From positions 248,001 to 312,000 of the forward strand of contig JACVGT010000018.1 in assembly GCA_018992685.1 (NCBI GenBank): 64,000 nucleotides of DNA, given 5' to 3'. Under the pieces are notes generated by a model that made no database searches, was not told where the DNA came from, and saw nothing but the letters and a program-made list of their open reading frames with translations. The first letter of the stretch is position 1, and each line of letters starts with the position of its first letter. Origin of the DNA: Theionarchaea archaeon (GTDB taxonomy: Archaea > Methanobacteriota_B > Thermococci > Methanofastidiosales > SZ-28-30). Below, one piece after another: positions 1-9,260 of the stretch. The position numbers and the translations under genes are program-made.

Positions 1-2
1 GA

Positions 3-3000
3 CTTAGCATTTCTGCAGATTCTTCAGGTGATGAAGAAAGAGTTGTAAGAGCCCGTATGGCTACGTCAACCGGAAGAATTCCTGTCGATGTCCGGATAAA
101 ACCCCTGTGCAATGGCACGGGATGTGTCGGGGCTGTCCTCATGATAAGAGGGAGAACCAGAGGGTTCGAGTTTTTAAGCTCCTTTGAGACAATGGGTGCA
201 ATCCTTCAGAGACATTCTGACATAGAGCAGATTTACGAGACTCTGGGGGGGGAACTATCCCGCCTCCACATCAAAGTACTCCTGCTTGGCTACGAGAAAG
301 AGTATTGCACCGTGGAATTCCATACACTGAGCAGCAAAAGAATGCGCATTATGGAGTTTATTGGAAGAGTGGTTTTCTCCACAATCAAGTTGAAAATAAC
401 AGAAGAGGCATTCAGGAAAATGATGATCCAAAAAGCCCTCTTTTTCAATAATGTTTCTTCCATTGTGGAAAGTGCATCCCTGGACTATACAAGTGACGAC
501 CTTAGGCAATTCCTCTCTTCAATTGGGATTTCCAGGGGGATCGCCGTGCCCCTACTGGCAGAAGATAAGGTATCGGGCATCCTCATGGTGTTTTCGTCTG
601 AATTTATACCTGATGATACTCCTTCGGCATCCACGCTAGGGATTCAGGTATCTGTTGCCCTTGAACGGGCCCACCACTTCCAGCGGCTGGTTACCGATCT
701 TAAAGCCCTGGAAGGACAGATTGCCATCAGAACTCAGGAACTGGTCCGGGTGAAGAATCAAATGGAAAGTATCGTGCAGAGCTCAGCAGATGCAATCGTT
801 GCTACTGACTTGGAGGGAACGATAACCTTCGTTAACAGAGGGGCTGAAAGTATGTTTGGATTCCCCAAATCAGTCATTTTAGGGCAGCCCATTACCAATT
901 TCTTTGCTGAAGGAAAGAAAGCAGCAAAGAGCTTGAGAAAGATTGTGTTAGAAAGGGGACGCATTGAGAATGCAGAGCTGTCTTTTAAAGTGAGTGGGGG
1001 AAGGTTGGCACCCGCACTGGCTTCTTTTTCTCTACTAAAAGATGAGAAAAGCAACGTCACTGGCATAATGGCCGTGTTGAGAGACGTCACCGAGCAGAAG
1101 AGGCTGCAGGAAACTCTCGAATCCCTGAATAGTGCAGCCAACCGTATCCAAAAATGCAGAACCCTGGAAGAGATCTTAAAGATCACTGCTGAGGAATTGA
1201 AGCGATTCAATTTTCACGTCGTATTCATGCTGTTCAACAATGACCACAGAAGAGGGAGAATCTCCCACATGACATCGAAGGAAAGACTGCAGCCAGTCGA
1301 GAGGAAAATGGGGAAACCCCTGAATGATATTGATTTTTCTCTTGAGAATCCACTGTATGACCAGCTGATCAGAAAAAAGGAAGCCATCTTCATTCAAGAT
1401 CTGCGATCCTTCTCCAGGTTACTTGTACCGTTCCCCATCACGAAGGTCTTTGATGAAGGATTTGATTTGCTGGAAATCTCGGACAAGAAAGCAATAGCAG
1501 TTCCTCTCATCCTTCATGACGAGGCAGTTGGGCTGCTGGGCGTACTGTCTGATGTGATCACTGCTCACGATATCCCCTCTATGACAGCTTTTGCCAACCA
1601 AGTATCCACAGCTCTGGAAAATGCCAGGCTGCTGGAAGAGAGTCAGCAGAGAGCAAGTGAGCTGACCAGGAACCTAAAGGAACAGGAAATGCTGCGAGAA
1701 CTGAATACGCGGCTGTTCCAGGCACGTTCCAGGAAAGTGGTGTTTGATGCAGCTTTTGAACGTATCCAGCAGATGGGATATCCCCTGTGTGTCCTTGTCA
1801 TGTTAAATGAAGAGAGGGATCGTGCCATGGTGGTCAGACTGGAAATGGACGATTTTTTGGTGGAATCCGTTCAGGATATGATTAGAACTGTGATCCCAGG
1901 ATTTACTATTAATGACTTTGCTGTTCCTGTTGAGAAGAACACTGTCCTTAGCTTGTTTTTTGAGAAGGAAATACCCCTGGTTACCTCTGACATCAGACAG
2001 AGCTCAGGCACAGTTTCCTGTGTTGAGCTCACAACCCTGTATGAAGCATTTACCTGTGGAGCATCCGCACGTGAACCCCTTATAGCAGAAGTAGCAGACC
2101 TCTTGCCCTACCGTTCGTGCATGGTATTTCCCATCAGGGTTGGGGGGCAGACCGTGGGAGCTATGGCTGTGGCCAGCAGTACCACGTTTTCTGAGAAGGA
2201 ATTTGCACTGATGAATACAGCAGGAGAAATGGTATCCAGCGCTCTGGAACGGATTACTCAGTCTGAGAAACTGGCCGAAACGCTGAGCGAACTGCGGGCC
2301 GTGCAGAGAATCAACACGCTACTGAACATGGGGGCGCCCCTAGAACAGATTCTCTCCCAGATATCCACTAGCATTGAACGGGTATACCGATACCAGTTTG
2401 CCTATCCTCTGCTTCTCGATCCTTCTCGAAGATACCTCACCTTTAACCACATACAAGTCCCTCCCCCCATGTCAGAGAAAATCGTGGCTGCGTTTGGAGT
2501 GAACCTTGACAAATTCAGGTATCCTGTCACTGAAGATGCCGTGTTGCTGGATGTGGTCGTCAAACAAAAGAAATGCATCATTCGAAACGGATTTGAGGAT
2601 TTAGCTGCGGCGATCCCCATATCCGCAATAAGTCGTGCAATTGAGATGTTATCCAGCGATTTCTCTCACAACCTTGGATTGAAAGAAGGGGGCAGCATCA
2701 TGATCGCCCCTCTGCCTTATGGAGATGAGGTTATTGGAATCTTGCTTCTGGGGCACAATAAAGTCCTGACTGAAGAAGATTTCAACCGACTGGAATATTT
2801 CCTGGACCAGGTGGGAATCGCAATGGCGAAATCAGAGGTGGAGCACCGACTGAGACAGTCTCTCCAAGAGCTGAGGGAACTGGACCAGATGAAATCAGAG
2901 TTCATTGATATTGCTTCCCACGAACTGAGAACTCCTCTCACCACGTTGAAGCTGTATCTGGAGATGATGGCCCTGGAACAATACGGGAGAGTTACTGATC

Positions 3001-3590
3001 AATTGAGGGAACGCATCCGAGTCATGGAAGAGGGGGTCAACAGACTTGAAGACATTATCAATCAAACCCTGGTGGCATCCAGGCTCATCAAGAACAAACT
3101 AACTCTGGAAAATGAGGCAGTTTCTCTCCTGGATGTGACTACAGAAGTTGTCCGCCAGCTGCGTCCACTGTGGAATTCCAAACACCAGAACATTTTCCTG
3201 GAGAGTCCTCCTGACCTTCCTCTCATAGAAGGAGATAGAAACGCATTGTTTACTGCAGTGAACAACCTGGTGGACAACGCGATCCGCTATTCTCCTGAAA
3301 ATACAGAGATACTGATCAGATTCATCGTATATCCTGGCGAAATAGAATGTGTGGTGATAGACCATGGATGTGGCATCCCCGCAGAGCACACTGAGAAGAT
3401 CTTTGATGAGTTCTATATTGTGCCGAGCGAGACCGAATATGCAAGAATGGACGGAAGAACTGGACTGGGGCTGTTCATTGCAAAAGGGATTGTAGAGAGA
3501 CATAATGGAAGAATCTGGGTGGAAAGCGTTCTGAACGAGGGCTCAGCATTCCACGTTGTACTGCCCAGCCCACAACCGCGAAGCACATAG
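3..3590 (+). CDS. Large multi-PAS/GAF sensor histidine kinase (5' partial)
   Basis: The frame is open to the left edge: 18 codons before the first ATG (57) read as coding, and the first ~40 residues look like the end of a PAS domain, so the gene begins outside the window. Counting from ATG 57: a GAF-like region (~45-215), a PAS domain (~236-350, IVATDLEGTITFVNRGAESM), three more GAF-like regions (~360-525, 545-735, 770-935), then a HisKA domain with the H-box SHELRTP (His ~955) and an HATPase_c domain with N, G1 and G2 boxes (NLVDNAIRYSP, VIDHGCGIP, GRTGLGLFIAK). No transmembrane helices are seen, so it is probably a cytosolic sensor. It should autophosphorylate on the H-box histidine. No response regulator lies next to it. 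Confidence in the class is high; the signal sensed is unknown. Confidence 0.93.
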   Translation, partial: LSISADSSGDEERVVRARMATSTGRIPVDVRIKPLCNGTGCVGAVLMIRGRTRGFEFLSSFETMGAILQRHSDIEQIYETLGGELSRLHIKVLLLGYEKEYCTVEFHTLSSKRMRIMEFIGRVVFSTIKLKITEEAFRKMMIQKALFFNNVSSIVESASLDYTSDDLRQFLSSIGISRGIAVPLLAEDKVSGILMVFSSEFIPDDTPSASTLGIQVSVALERAHHFQRLVTDLKALEGQIAIRTQELVRVKNQMESIVQSSADAIVATDLEGTITFVNRGAESMFGFPKSVILGQPITNFFAEGKKAAKSLRKIVLERGRIENAELSFKVSGGRLAPALASFSLLKDEKSNVTGIMAVLRDVTEQKRLQETLESLNSAANRIQKCRTLEEILKITAEELKRFNFHVVFMLFNNDHRRGRISHMTSKERLQPVERKMGKPLNDIDFSLENPLYDQLIRKKEAIFIQDLRSFSRLLVPFPITKVFDEGFDLLEISDKKAIAVPLILHDEAVGLLGVLSDVITAHDIPSMTAFANQVSTALENARLLEESQQRASELTRNLKEQEMLRELNTRLFQARSRKVVFDAAFERIQQMGYPLCVLVMLNEERDRAMVVRLEMDDFLVESVQDMIRTVIPGFTINDFAVPVEKNTVLSLFFEKEIPLVTSDIRQSSGTVSCVELTTLYEAFTCGASAREPLIAEVADLLPYRSCMVFPIRVGGQTVGAMAVASSTTFSEKEFALMNTAGEMVSSALERITQSEKLAETLSELRAVQRINTLLNMGAPLEQILSQISTSIERVYRYQFAYPLLLDPSRRYLTFNHIQVPPPMSEKIVAAFGVNLDKFRYPVTEDAVLLDVVVKQKKCIIRNGFEDLAAAIPISAISRAIEMLSSDFSHNLGLKEGGSIMIAPLPYGDEVIGILLLGHNKVLTEEDFNRLEYFLDQVGIAMAKSEVEHRLRQSLQELRELDQMKSEFIDIASHELRTPLTTLKLYLEMMALEQYGRVTDQLRERIRVMEEGVNRLEDIINQTLVASRLIKNKLTLENEAVSLLDVTTEVVRQLRPLWNSKHQNIFLESPPDLPLIEGDRNALFTAVNNLVDNAIRYSPENTEILIRFIVYPGEIECVVIDHGCGIPAEHTEKIFDEFYIVPSETEYARMDGRTGLGLFIAKGIVERHNGRIWVESVLNEGSAFHVVLPSPQPRST

Positions 3591-3659
3591 GTCAATACCA
3601 CTCCTGCAGCCAGACCATTCTTGAAAAGGGAAGAAAAAAAGAAAAAGGTGAGAGGGGGG

Positions 3660-3673
3660 AACACTTTTAAGTC
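3660..3673 (+). promoter_or_regulatory. TATA box for leaderless PQQ/PEGA gene
   Basis: ACACTTTTAAG is centred about 25 nt before ATG 3692, and no SD lies between. This is the usual archaeal leaderless layout. The same spacing recurs at many first genes in this window (6523, 19846, 22201, 36511, 37825, 39304, 42688, 49689). Confidence 0.6.
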
Positions 3674-3691
3674 AGGCAATCATCTCACCTT

Positions 3692-5068
3692 ATGGATAAG
3701 ATAATCTGCATCTCCCTTGCTGTAATCCTGGCATCAGTGGGGGTGTGTGGTTCTGTACATGCTCCTGGCGTCGTCTTCTCCCATATGTCTGGAGAGGATA
3801 CGCCATCTGAATCCAGTCCACCTGACGTTGTATGGAGATACTATACTGATCGTTGTATCACTTCTTCCCCTCTCGTTTACGAGAACATGGTTCTCTTCGG
3901 GTCAAGAGATTGGTCGGTCCACTGTCTTGATGCTAACACAGGCACCGAGATCTGGAGTTATCGAACCAGTGGACAGGTAGATTCCTCTCCCAGAGTCTAC
4001 GAGAATAAGGTGTACATCGGCTCACGAGATGACAGCGTGTACTGTCTGGATTTAGCTACAGGGGAAAAGATCTGGTCTTTCAAAACGGAAAATGATATAG
4101 CTTCCTCCCCAGCTCTCTTTGAAGGGAAGCTGTATATTGGGAGTAAGGACGCAATCCTCTATTGCCTGGAGGCTGAGACGGGAACTGAGATATGGCGGTT
4201 CCAGGCGGGAGCATATGTTTTCTCGTCTCCTGTTGTAGAAGACGGCCGGGTTGTTTTTGGCTCCATAGATCAGAATATATACTGCATTGATGCTGAAACA
4301 GGTGACGTGCTGTGGAAGGTTTATACAGGCGACAAGGTGTACGCTTCCGCCCTCATTGAGGGAGGAAATGTCTACATTGGGTCTTGGGATGATTACATGT
4401 ACTGTCTGGATCTGGAAACGGGTAAAGAAATCTGGAAATATAAGACCATGCACAACATTTACTCTTCTGCAGCTTTGTATAAGGGGTATGTCTACTTCGG
4501 ATCAGTCGACTATAACATATATTGTGTGGAAGCAGACACGGGCAGGTTTGTCTGGCGGATCTTCACGGGGAATTATGTCACCTCCTCACCGACGGTAGTC
4601 GATGACAGAGTGTATGTGGGTTCTGTCGATTTCAACCTATACTGCCTCAATTACAAAACGGGTGGGATTTACTGGACGTTTCTCACTCATGGAGATATTG
4701 AATGCAAGCCGGCAGTAACCCCTGATTATATCTATATCACATCCTGTGATGGCCATCTATACTGCCTGAAACGAAAATTAAGCACGCTCAAGGTTGTGTC
4801 TGAGCCTGAAGGAAGTGATGTGTACATTGATGGAGAGTATCAGGGGAAGACTCCTCTGGAACAGGTGATGCCTCCCAACGAGTACTTGGTTACAGTGGAA
4901 TCAAAAACCGGAGTAAGAACCAAGAAGATCATACTGCAGGAGGAGGAAACAGAGGAAATCACATTCGACCTTCAGAAGAACCCCTACTGGTACATCGGGC
5001 TAGGGGGAGGTTGTGTTGCGATTATTCTTTTCCTTGTAATCTATAAAGTCAGTCAAAGAAAAATCTAG
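3692..5068 (+). CDS. Surface-anchored PQQ-like beta-propeller protein with PEGA domain
   Basis: 458 residues. An N-terminal signal peptide (residues 1-24, ending VHA) is followed by eight ~40-residue repeats, each with a W at the start and a Y/H-C-L/I-x-x-x-T-G motif (YCLDLATG, YCIDAETG), typical of PQQ/WD40-like beta-propeller blades. A PEGA domain follows (~365-430, VVSEPEGSDVYIDGEYQGKTPLE). One C-terminal transmembrane helix (~436-452) with a basic RKI tail would leave the propeller outside the cell. The gene stands alone with a leaderless TATA promoter. The function is unknown; propeller plus PEGA suggests binding or adhesion rather than a dehydrogenase, since no catalytic PQQ residues can be assigned. 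Confidence in the architecture is high. Confidence 0.88.
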   Translation: MDKIICISLAVILASVGVCGSVHAPGVVFSHMSGEDTPSESSPPDVVWRYYTDRCITSSPLVYENMVLFGSRDWSVHCLDANTGTEIWSYRTSGQVDSSPRVYENKVYIGSRDDSVYCLDLATGEKIWSFKTENDIASSPALFEGKLYIGSKDAILYCLEAETGTEIWRFQAGAYVFSSPVVEDGRVVFGSIDQNIYCIDAETGDVLWKVYTGDKVYASALIEGGNVYIGSWDDYMYCLDLETGKEIWKYKTMHNIYSSAALYKGYVYFGSVDYNIYCVEADTGRFVWRIFTGNYVTSSPTVVDDRVYVGSVDFNLYCLNYKTGGIYWTFLTHGDIECKPAVTPDYIYITSCDGHLYCLKRKLSTLKVVSEPEGSDVYIDGEYQGKTPLEQVMPPNEYLVTVESKTGVRTKKIILQEEETEEITFDLQKNPYWYIGLGGGCVAIILFLVIYKVSQRKI

Positions 5069-5345
5069 GGATTGCATTTGACTGAGGAAGAAACAGAAAA
5101 CCTTATATGGTATACATTTTCATAAGACACATATCCTGATAGCTGGATGTGAGAATCGTGTCAAGAGCCATGCGTGCACTGGTCGTCTATTCTGATGGAA
5201 TTTGGGTGCTTTGTACATTTTGCATGAAGATTCTACGGGATCAATTCTTGAGAATGGGTACAGAAATCCCAGTTACGGGACTATCGTCTGCAATTTCTCA
5301 AACAGCACGTCTAGAACTGCATTGTAGCTGAACGGAGGGACAGAA
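5069..5345. other. Intergenic region with TATA box, no convincing gene
   Basis: A TATA-like element (CCTTATATGG, about 5100-5110) could drive the next gene with a leader of roughly 200 nt. A 60-codon GTG-started frame (5149-5331) lies in the leader, but its composition is not protein-like and I do not call it. An SD (GGAGGGA, 5334-5340) precedes ATG 5346. Confidence 0.4.
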
Positions 5346-6428
5346 ATGATGGAGATTGTTCACAGAACGAGGGACATCGACAGGGAAGAGTGGAACGCCC
5401 TGACAAGGGGAGCGAGACCCGAGACCCACTATAACTGGTTCCTGTTTTGTGAGGATATTGGCCAGAGGCGAAATCTGACATACTGTCATGTTATCTATAA
5501 AGACAGCCAGGGGACTATCAGGGGGATGCTGCCAGCATACTCCCTTCATATTTGCTTGAGAGATTTTCTGGTTTCATTTGGTCTTCTCTCTCTGGCCCGG
5601 CTGACACCCGTACTGAAAACGCCCTTCAAGATCACAGAAGTTCACATCCCCTATTCTGTCGATTCCTTGTACCTTGGAGACCCACTGTACTTCAATCAAT
5701 GTCTACGGTTCCTGGAGGAGTTTTCAAGAGAACGCCGCCACGCTTTTCTCTTTGTCAAGGATTGCAGCAGTCACCTGGATCTTCCTCAGTACACATGTGT
5801 GGAACAGTTTCCTGAAGTGTGCATGACACCCTATCCTTCCTGGGACGCGTATTGCGGCAGCCAGCAGGGGCGGCGGGCAAAGAACATACGATATGAATAC
5901 AGGAAGAGTGTTGAACACGGAACAAAAACCTACATGGTGGAGGATTTGGGAGGATACAGCACTCTCCTGGAGACTATGGAAACGAATGTGTGGGAGAAGA
6001 ACAAGAGCTACTCAGAGCCTATTAAAGGGTATTTCAAGAAGATTGAGGAATATGTTCCTGACTTGACCAAATGTATTTTTGCGGAAAATGGAGGAGAAAT
6101 CGCGGGATATTTATTTCTTCTGGAAAATGACTCATCAATAACGTGCAAACATGCAGGAAGAAATTATTCATGCTCAGATCCCTATGTTTATTTTCGATTA
6201 TTGTATGAACTCATCAAATACTCAATCAAACAGAAGAAGCCAGTGTCCATTGAAAAAGCCAGTTACGATGCTAAATTGCGAAGAGGATTTAAACTAGTCG
6301 AGAAAAGGAGCTATCTTAAGTCGAACCTCCTTGCATTAGGAGATCTCTATCTCAGGTTGATCAAGAGGGCCAATAGAAGGGTAGCGACCCAGGTAGAAGA
6401 GATACGATCCCTCCAAGACGCAACATAA
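5346..6428 (+). CDS. FemAB/BioF2-like GNAT acyltransferase
   Basis: 360 residues with a duplicated GNAT-like layout, as in the FemAB/CelD/DUF482 group. The second half carries the recognisable pattern: RAKNIRYEYRKSVEHG (~174-190), a tetrapeptide-like GEIAGYLFLLENDSSI strand region (~246-261) and SDPYVYFRLLYELIKYSIKQ (~273-292). Such proteins transfer acyl or aminoacyl groups to cell-surface polymers, lipids or small molecules. The substrate cannot be inferred here. It is preceded by an SD (GGAGGGA), and ATG 5346 is followed directly by a second ATG. No signal peptide is seen. It appears to be transcribed alone. Confidence is moderate to high for the superfamily and low for the substrate. Confidence 0.72.
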   Translation: MMEIVHRTRDIDREEWNALTRGARPETHYNWFLFCEDIGQRRNLTYCHVIYKDSQGTIRGMLPAYSLHICLRDFLVSFGLLSLARLTPVLKTPFKITEVHIPYSVDSLYLGDPLYFNQCLRFLEEFSRERRHAFLFVKDCSSHLDLPQYTCVEQFPEVCMTPYPSWDAYCGSQQGRRAKNIRYEYRKSVEHGTKTYMVEDLGGYSTLLETMETNVWEKNKSYSEPIKGYFKKIEEYVPDLTKCIFAENGGEIAGYLFLLENDSSITCKHAGRNYSCSDPYVYFRLLYELIKYSIKQKKPVSIEKASYDAKLRRGFKLVEKRSYLKSNLLALGDLYLRLIKRANRRVATQVEEIRSLQDAT

Positions 6429-6489
6429 TAGTACTCACGATGAGGTCAGGATACAGGACAAATGTGAATTGACTCTTTCATGAACCAAA

Positions 6490-6502
6490 AACCCTTTTAA
6501 AA
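6490..6502 (+). promoter_or_regulatory. TATA box for prenyl diphosphate synthase
   Basis: CCCTTTTAAAAT lies about 26 nt before ATG 6523 with no SD between, consistent with a leaderless transcript. Confidence 0.6.
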
Positions 6503-6522
6503 TCGACGTCTCTAGTAGACGT

Positions 6523-7626
6523 ATGGATTTTCATTTACAGTTCAATATACTCAAGAATGAAGTGGAAGAGCGAATTGCTTCATTCCTGGATGCAAGGAAA
6601 GATAGTCCAATATTAAGAGGATTCTACGACGACATGAGGAGCCAGGTTCTAAAGGGGGGAAAAAGGTTGAGACCAATAGTCATGATCCAGACCTACGCGG
6701 GGTTCAAAGAAAAGGATCAATCTATTCTCACTGCGTGTCTCTCCTGTGAATTTGTCCATTCTGCTTCTTTGATACTTGATGATGCAATGGATGAAGATAT
6801 TCTGAGACATGGCAAGAAAACGTTCAATGCCATCTATGCAGATAAGATTTTTGACTCTATGAACTTTTCCTTTCAAAAATATGGGAGAGGTTCCTCCTGG
6901 ATTCAAAAGGAGGGGCTTTTTGACCTATTATATGTGCAGAGAGCATTATCACGGTATTCCTATGCTATGTCCTCCCTGGCCTCTAACTTGCTGTACTCCT
7001 TATCAGTGAAATGTCTCAGTGAAGCAGGATTCGATAAGCAGGTTACGCTAAGGGCTCTGGCCCTTCACAATGAGATGTTCAGGCAGCTCAACGAGGGGCA
7101 GCTCCTGGATATGTTCATGGAAAAGAGGCAGTGTACTGAACAGGACTACTTGGCCATGATCGACAAGAAGTCGGGGCTCCTGTTTGCCTTCCCTATGCGG
7201 ATCGCAGCCATCCTGGCTGGAAATGATACTCCTGCCCTGGATCAGTACAGCTTCCCCATGGCCAGAGGGTTCCAGATACATGACGATATTCTGGGGACTT
7301 TCGGAGGAAAAGAAACAGGGAAACCTTCCGATTCAGATATCAAGAAAGGAAAAAGGACACTCCTGGTAATCACGGCAGTGAAGGAGGCTACAGAAGAACA
7401 GAAAGAGGCTATGGATGCAACCTTGGGAAAACCTGATGCCACTGAGGAAGAAGTGGACAATGTGAGAACGATTCTGAGGGAAACCGGGGCACTGGAATAC
7501 TGCCAGGAGAAAGCACGCAGTTTCACAGAACAGGCCCGGAAGGCACTGGAACCAATTCCCCTGAAGGAGGAGCAGAATGTGTTCCTGGGGGATCTCGCTG
7601 ATTTCGTTGTGGAGAGAGATTTCTGA
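6523..7626 (+). CDS. Polyprenyl diphosphate synthase (GGPP synthase type)
   Basis: 367 residues. It condenses isopentenyl diphosphate with allylic diphosphates to make the C20 (or C15-C25) chain of archaeal ether lipids. Visible motifs: KGGKRLRP near residue 45, the first Asp-rich motif DDAMD near 88, GQLLDM, and the second Asp-rich motif HDDILGTFG followed by GKPSDSDIKKGKRTLL. An insertion of about 30 residues follows the first Asp-rich motif (DKIFDSMNFSFQKYGRG region), making the protein longer than the usual 310-330. UbiA prenyltransferase and CTP-dependent lipid kinase genes elsewhere in the window belong to the same lipid pathway. Family confidence is high; chain length is not predictable. 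Confidence 0.93.
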   Translation: MDFHLQFNILKNEVEERIASFLDARKDSPILRGFYDDMRSQVLKGGKRLRPIVMIQTYAGFKEKDQSILTACLSCEFVHSASLILDDAMDEDILRHGKKTFNAIYADKIFDSMNFSFQKYGRGSSWIQKEGLFDLLYVQRALSRYSYAMSSLASNLLYSLSVKCLSEAGFDKQVTLRALALHNEMFRQLNEGQLLDMFMEKRQCTEQDYLAMIDKKSGLLFAFPMRIAAILAGNDTPALDQYSFPMARGFQIHDDILGTFGGKETGKPSDSDIKKGKRTLLVITAVKEATEEQKEAMDATLGKPDATEEEVDNVRTILRETGALEYCQEKARSFTEQARKALEPIPLKEEQNVFLGDLADFVVERDF

Positions 7627-7670
7627 ACAAAATCATCATCCAAAGACAAGCACGTGCAGGCATAGGTATT

Positions 7671-8225
7671 CTACTTCCACAGACTGACTCTGTCCTCAGC
7701 CCCTCTTTTCCTCTTAAGCTCTTCCAGAAACTTGTACACTGTGGCATGCATACAACCCTGCATCAACATGTCTACCGCTCTCTTGGCATCTGCCACGTTC
7801 TCAAATTCCCCCAGAATGGACACAGTTCTCCCGTACACACTGACATATGTTCCTGTCATGTTCTCAATGATCTTCCTTGTCATTCCATTCTTTCCAATAA
7901 TTCGGCCTCTCACTCTCCGTAAGGAATTTTCGGATTTTCCAAAATAATCTTCCAGGTCAATTACCTCCAGAGCTGTATTATCGTCCAGAAGGCGCAAAGC
8001 CTTCCGAGGTGAAAACCCTCGGGCAACAGCCTTGATGATGTCTCTCCCCTTCCAGACAGCAAGTGGGTCTTCCGTCTCCTGTTCACCCTGTATGTGGACC
8101 TCCCCTGTCTCTGTATTAATATCCAGTTTGACCTGTAATCGTTCCTCAATTCTGCGTTTCGTTTCTCCATCTTTGCCAATGACGACCCCAATTCTGGCCT
8201 GTGGGACTCTCACATATTCTTCCAT
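7671..8225 (-). CDS. Dim2/Pno1-like double KH-domain RNA-binding protein
   Basis: 184 residues with two KH domains: residues ~3-50 (GVVIGKDGETKRRIEE) and ~100-155 (RIIGKNGMTRKIIENMTG), each with the GxxG loop. This is the archaeal homologue of eukaryal Pno1/Dim2/Krr1, which binds pre-16S/18S rRNA and the 3'-end region during small-subunit maturation. Its start overlaps the end of the RIO1 gene by 16 nt and is preceded by GGAGGTGA seven bases upstream, so it is translationally coupled. Pairing with RIO1 kinase and aIF1A is a conserved archaeal arrangement, consistent with a role in 30S assembly. Confidence 0.93.
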   Translation of the reverse strand: MEEYVRVPQARIGVVIGKDGETKRRIEERLQVKLDINTETGEVHIQGEQETEDPLAVWKGRDIIKAVARGFSPRKALRLLDDNTALEVIDLEDYFGKSENSLRRVRGRIIGKNGMTRKIIENMTGTYVSVYGRTVSILGEFENVADAKRAVDMLMQGCMHATVYKFLEELKRKRGAEDRVSLWK

Positions 8226-8938
8226 TCCTTCACCTCCCTTAGAAGGTCCTCTGTTTCTGGAACATCACAATACCTTGAAAAAAAATGACGCACATTCTCT
8301 AAATCTCTGAGGAGAAACTCCTCAGCCCGGGGATCATCCAGGATGGCGGCCTGGGCAAAATCAATGAAATACAGCGTATCATACACCAGGATATTATACT
8401 CACTCAAGTCAGCATGTACAATTCCCTCTCTGTACATGGTCTTAACGGTATTCATGACAACTTCAAAGTCCTTTTCTGGATCTTCAGGTCCCGTGTCTTT
8501 CAAAAGGGGATACGAAAGTCCATTCTTGCCCAGAAACTCCATGACGACCACATTGTTAAGAACAACAAATGGTTCGGGCAGCTTTATTTTAGGGAATAAA
8601 GATTTCAAGGTGGAAAATTCCCGCTGCGCCCACATGTGGACTACCTTTCGCGGGTTCTTCGTTACGTGACGATACCTTGGATCAGAAATCAAGTACGACC
8701 ACTTGGTCCTGAATTCTGAAGTAGCGACCCTGTAAATCTTGACGGCAATCTCCCTGTTGTCTTCATTTATGCCGTGAAACACATTAGCCTCTTTGCCCGT
8801 GGAGATGGCTCCATGAACTTCATCTATGTACCCCTTGTTGATGAGGGTGTACAGAGTGAGCAGGGTAGAACGATCAAACACTTCCTTGTATATCTTGAAC
8901 GCTTCCTGCCCTTTCTTCAATCTCTTTTCTTCTGCCAC
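8210..8938 (-). CDS. rio1: RIO1-type serine protein kinase
   Basis: 242 residues. The nucleotide-binding loop STGKEANVFHG (~42-52), the ATP lysine in IAVKIYRV (~60), the catalytic loop IVHADLSEYNILV (~170-182) and the metal-binding YFIDFAQAA (~187-195) are all intact. RIO1 associates with pre-small-subunit particles and uses its kinase/ATPase activity in late 30S/40S maturation. The start is GTG 8938. The gene follows aIF1A by 12 nt and overlaps the KH gene, so all three should be on one mRNA. The residues chosen distinguish RIO1 (STGKEA) from RIO2. Confidence is high. Confidence 0.95.
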   Translation of the reverse strand: MAEEKRLKKGQEAFKIYKEVFDRSTLLTLYTLINKGYIDEVHGAISTGKEANVFHGINEDNREIAVKIYRVATSEFRTKWSYLISDPRYRHVTKNPRKVVHMWAQREFSTLKSLFPKIKLPEPFVVLNNVVVMEFLGKNGLSYPLLKDTGPEDPEKDFEVVMNTVKTMYREGIVHADLSEYNILVYDTLYFIDFAQAAILDDPRAEEFLLRDLENVRHFFSRYCDVPETEDLLREVKEWKNM

Positions 8939-8950
8939 ATAACCACCGGG

Positions 8951-9256
8951 CTACAGACGAATTTTCTTTTTCTTTTCAAGCCATTGAGCCTGGGCTCTCG
9001 AATATCGATAAATAATATCCCCTCGTTCATCTTCAGCAAGCTCCCAGGGCTTCACCAGGACTATGTTGTTTACCCGTATCCACAGCCTGTTTCGAAACCG
9101 CCCTGGAATCCTGCATAATCGCACCTTTCCATCTGTGCATTTCACAGTCATTTTTCCGTAGCCCATCATCTGGACTACCTTGCCAATGACTTCATCTCCC
9201 TTGGGGAGTCTGATTCTCCCAATCTGTTCAGATTCCGATTGTTGATTCTTTGCCAG
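8951..9256 (-). CDS. Translation initiation factor aIF1A with CTG start
   Basis: An OB-fold factor that binds the 30S A site and promotes initiator tRNA binding. The classic block is RLPKGDEVIGKVVQMMGYG, then CTDGKVRLCRIPGRFRNRLWI, VLVKPWE and a basic tail. There is no ATG, GTG or TTG in frame between the stop codon at 9269-9271 and ATG 9169. Starting at ATG would delete 29 residues including the first OB strand. GAGG of GAGGTGA lies exactly 7 nt before CTG 9256, giving 101 residues, a normal family length. CTG is therefore chosen. The SD overlaps the end of the TyrRS gene (stop 9261-9263). Family confidence is very high; the start codon is a strong inference. Confidence 0.9.
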   Translation of the reverse strand: MAKNQQSESEQIGRIRLPKGDEVIGKVVQMMGYGKMTVKCTDGKVRLCRIPGRFRNRLWIRVNNIVLVKPWELAEDERGDIIYRYSRAQAQWLEKKKKIRL

Positions 9257-9260
9257 ATTC

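Noticed and set aside
5149-5331. 60-codon ORF before the FemAB-like gene
   Set aside because: No SD, odd composition and no recognisable domain; treated as leader or spacer.
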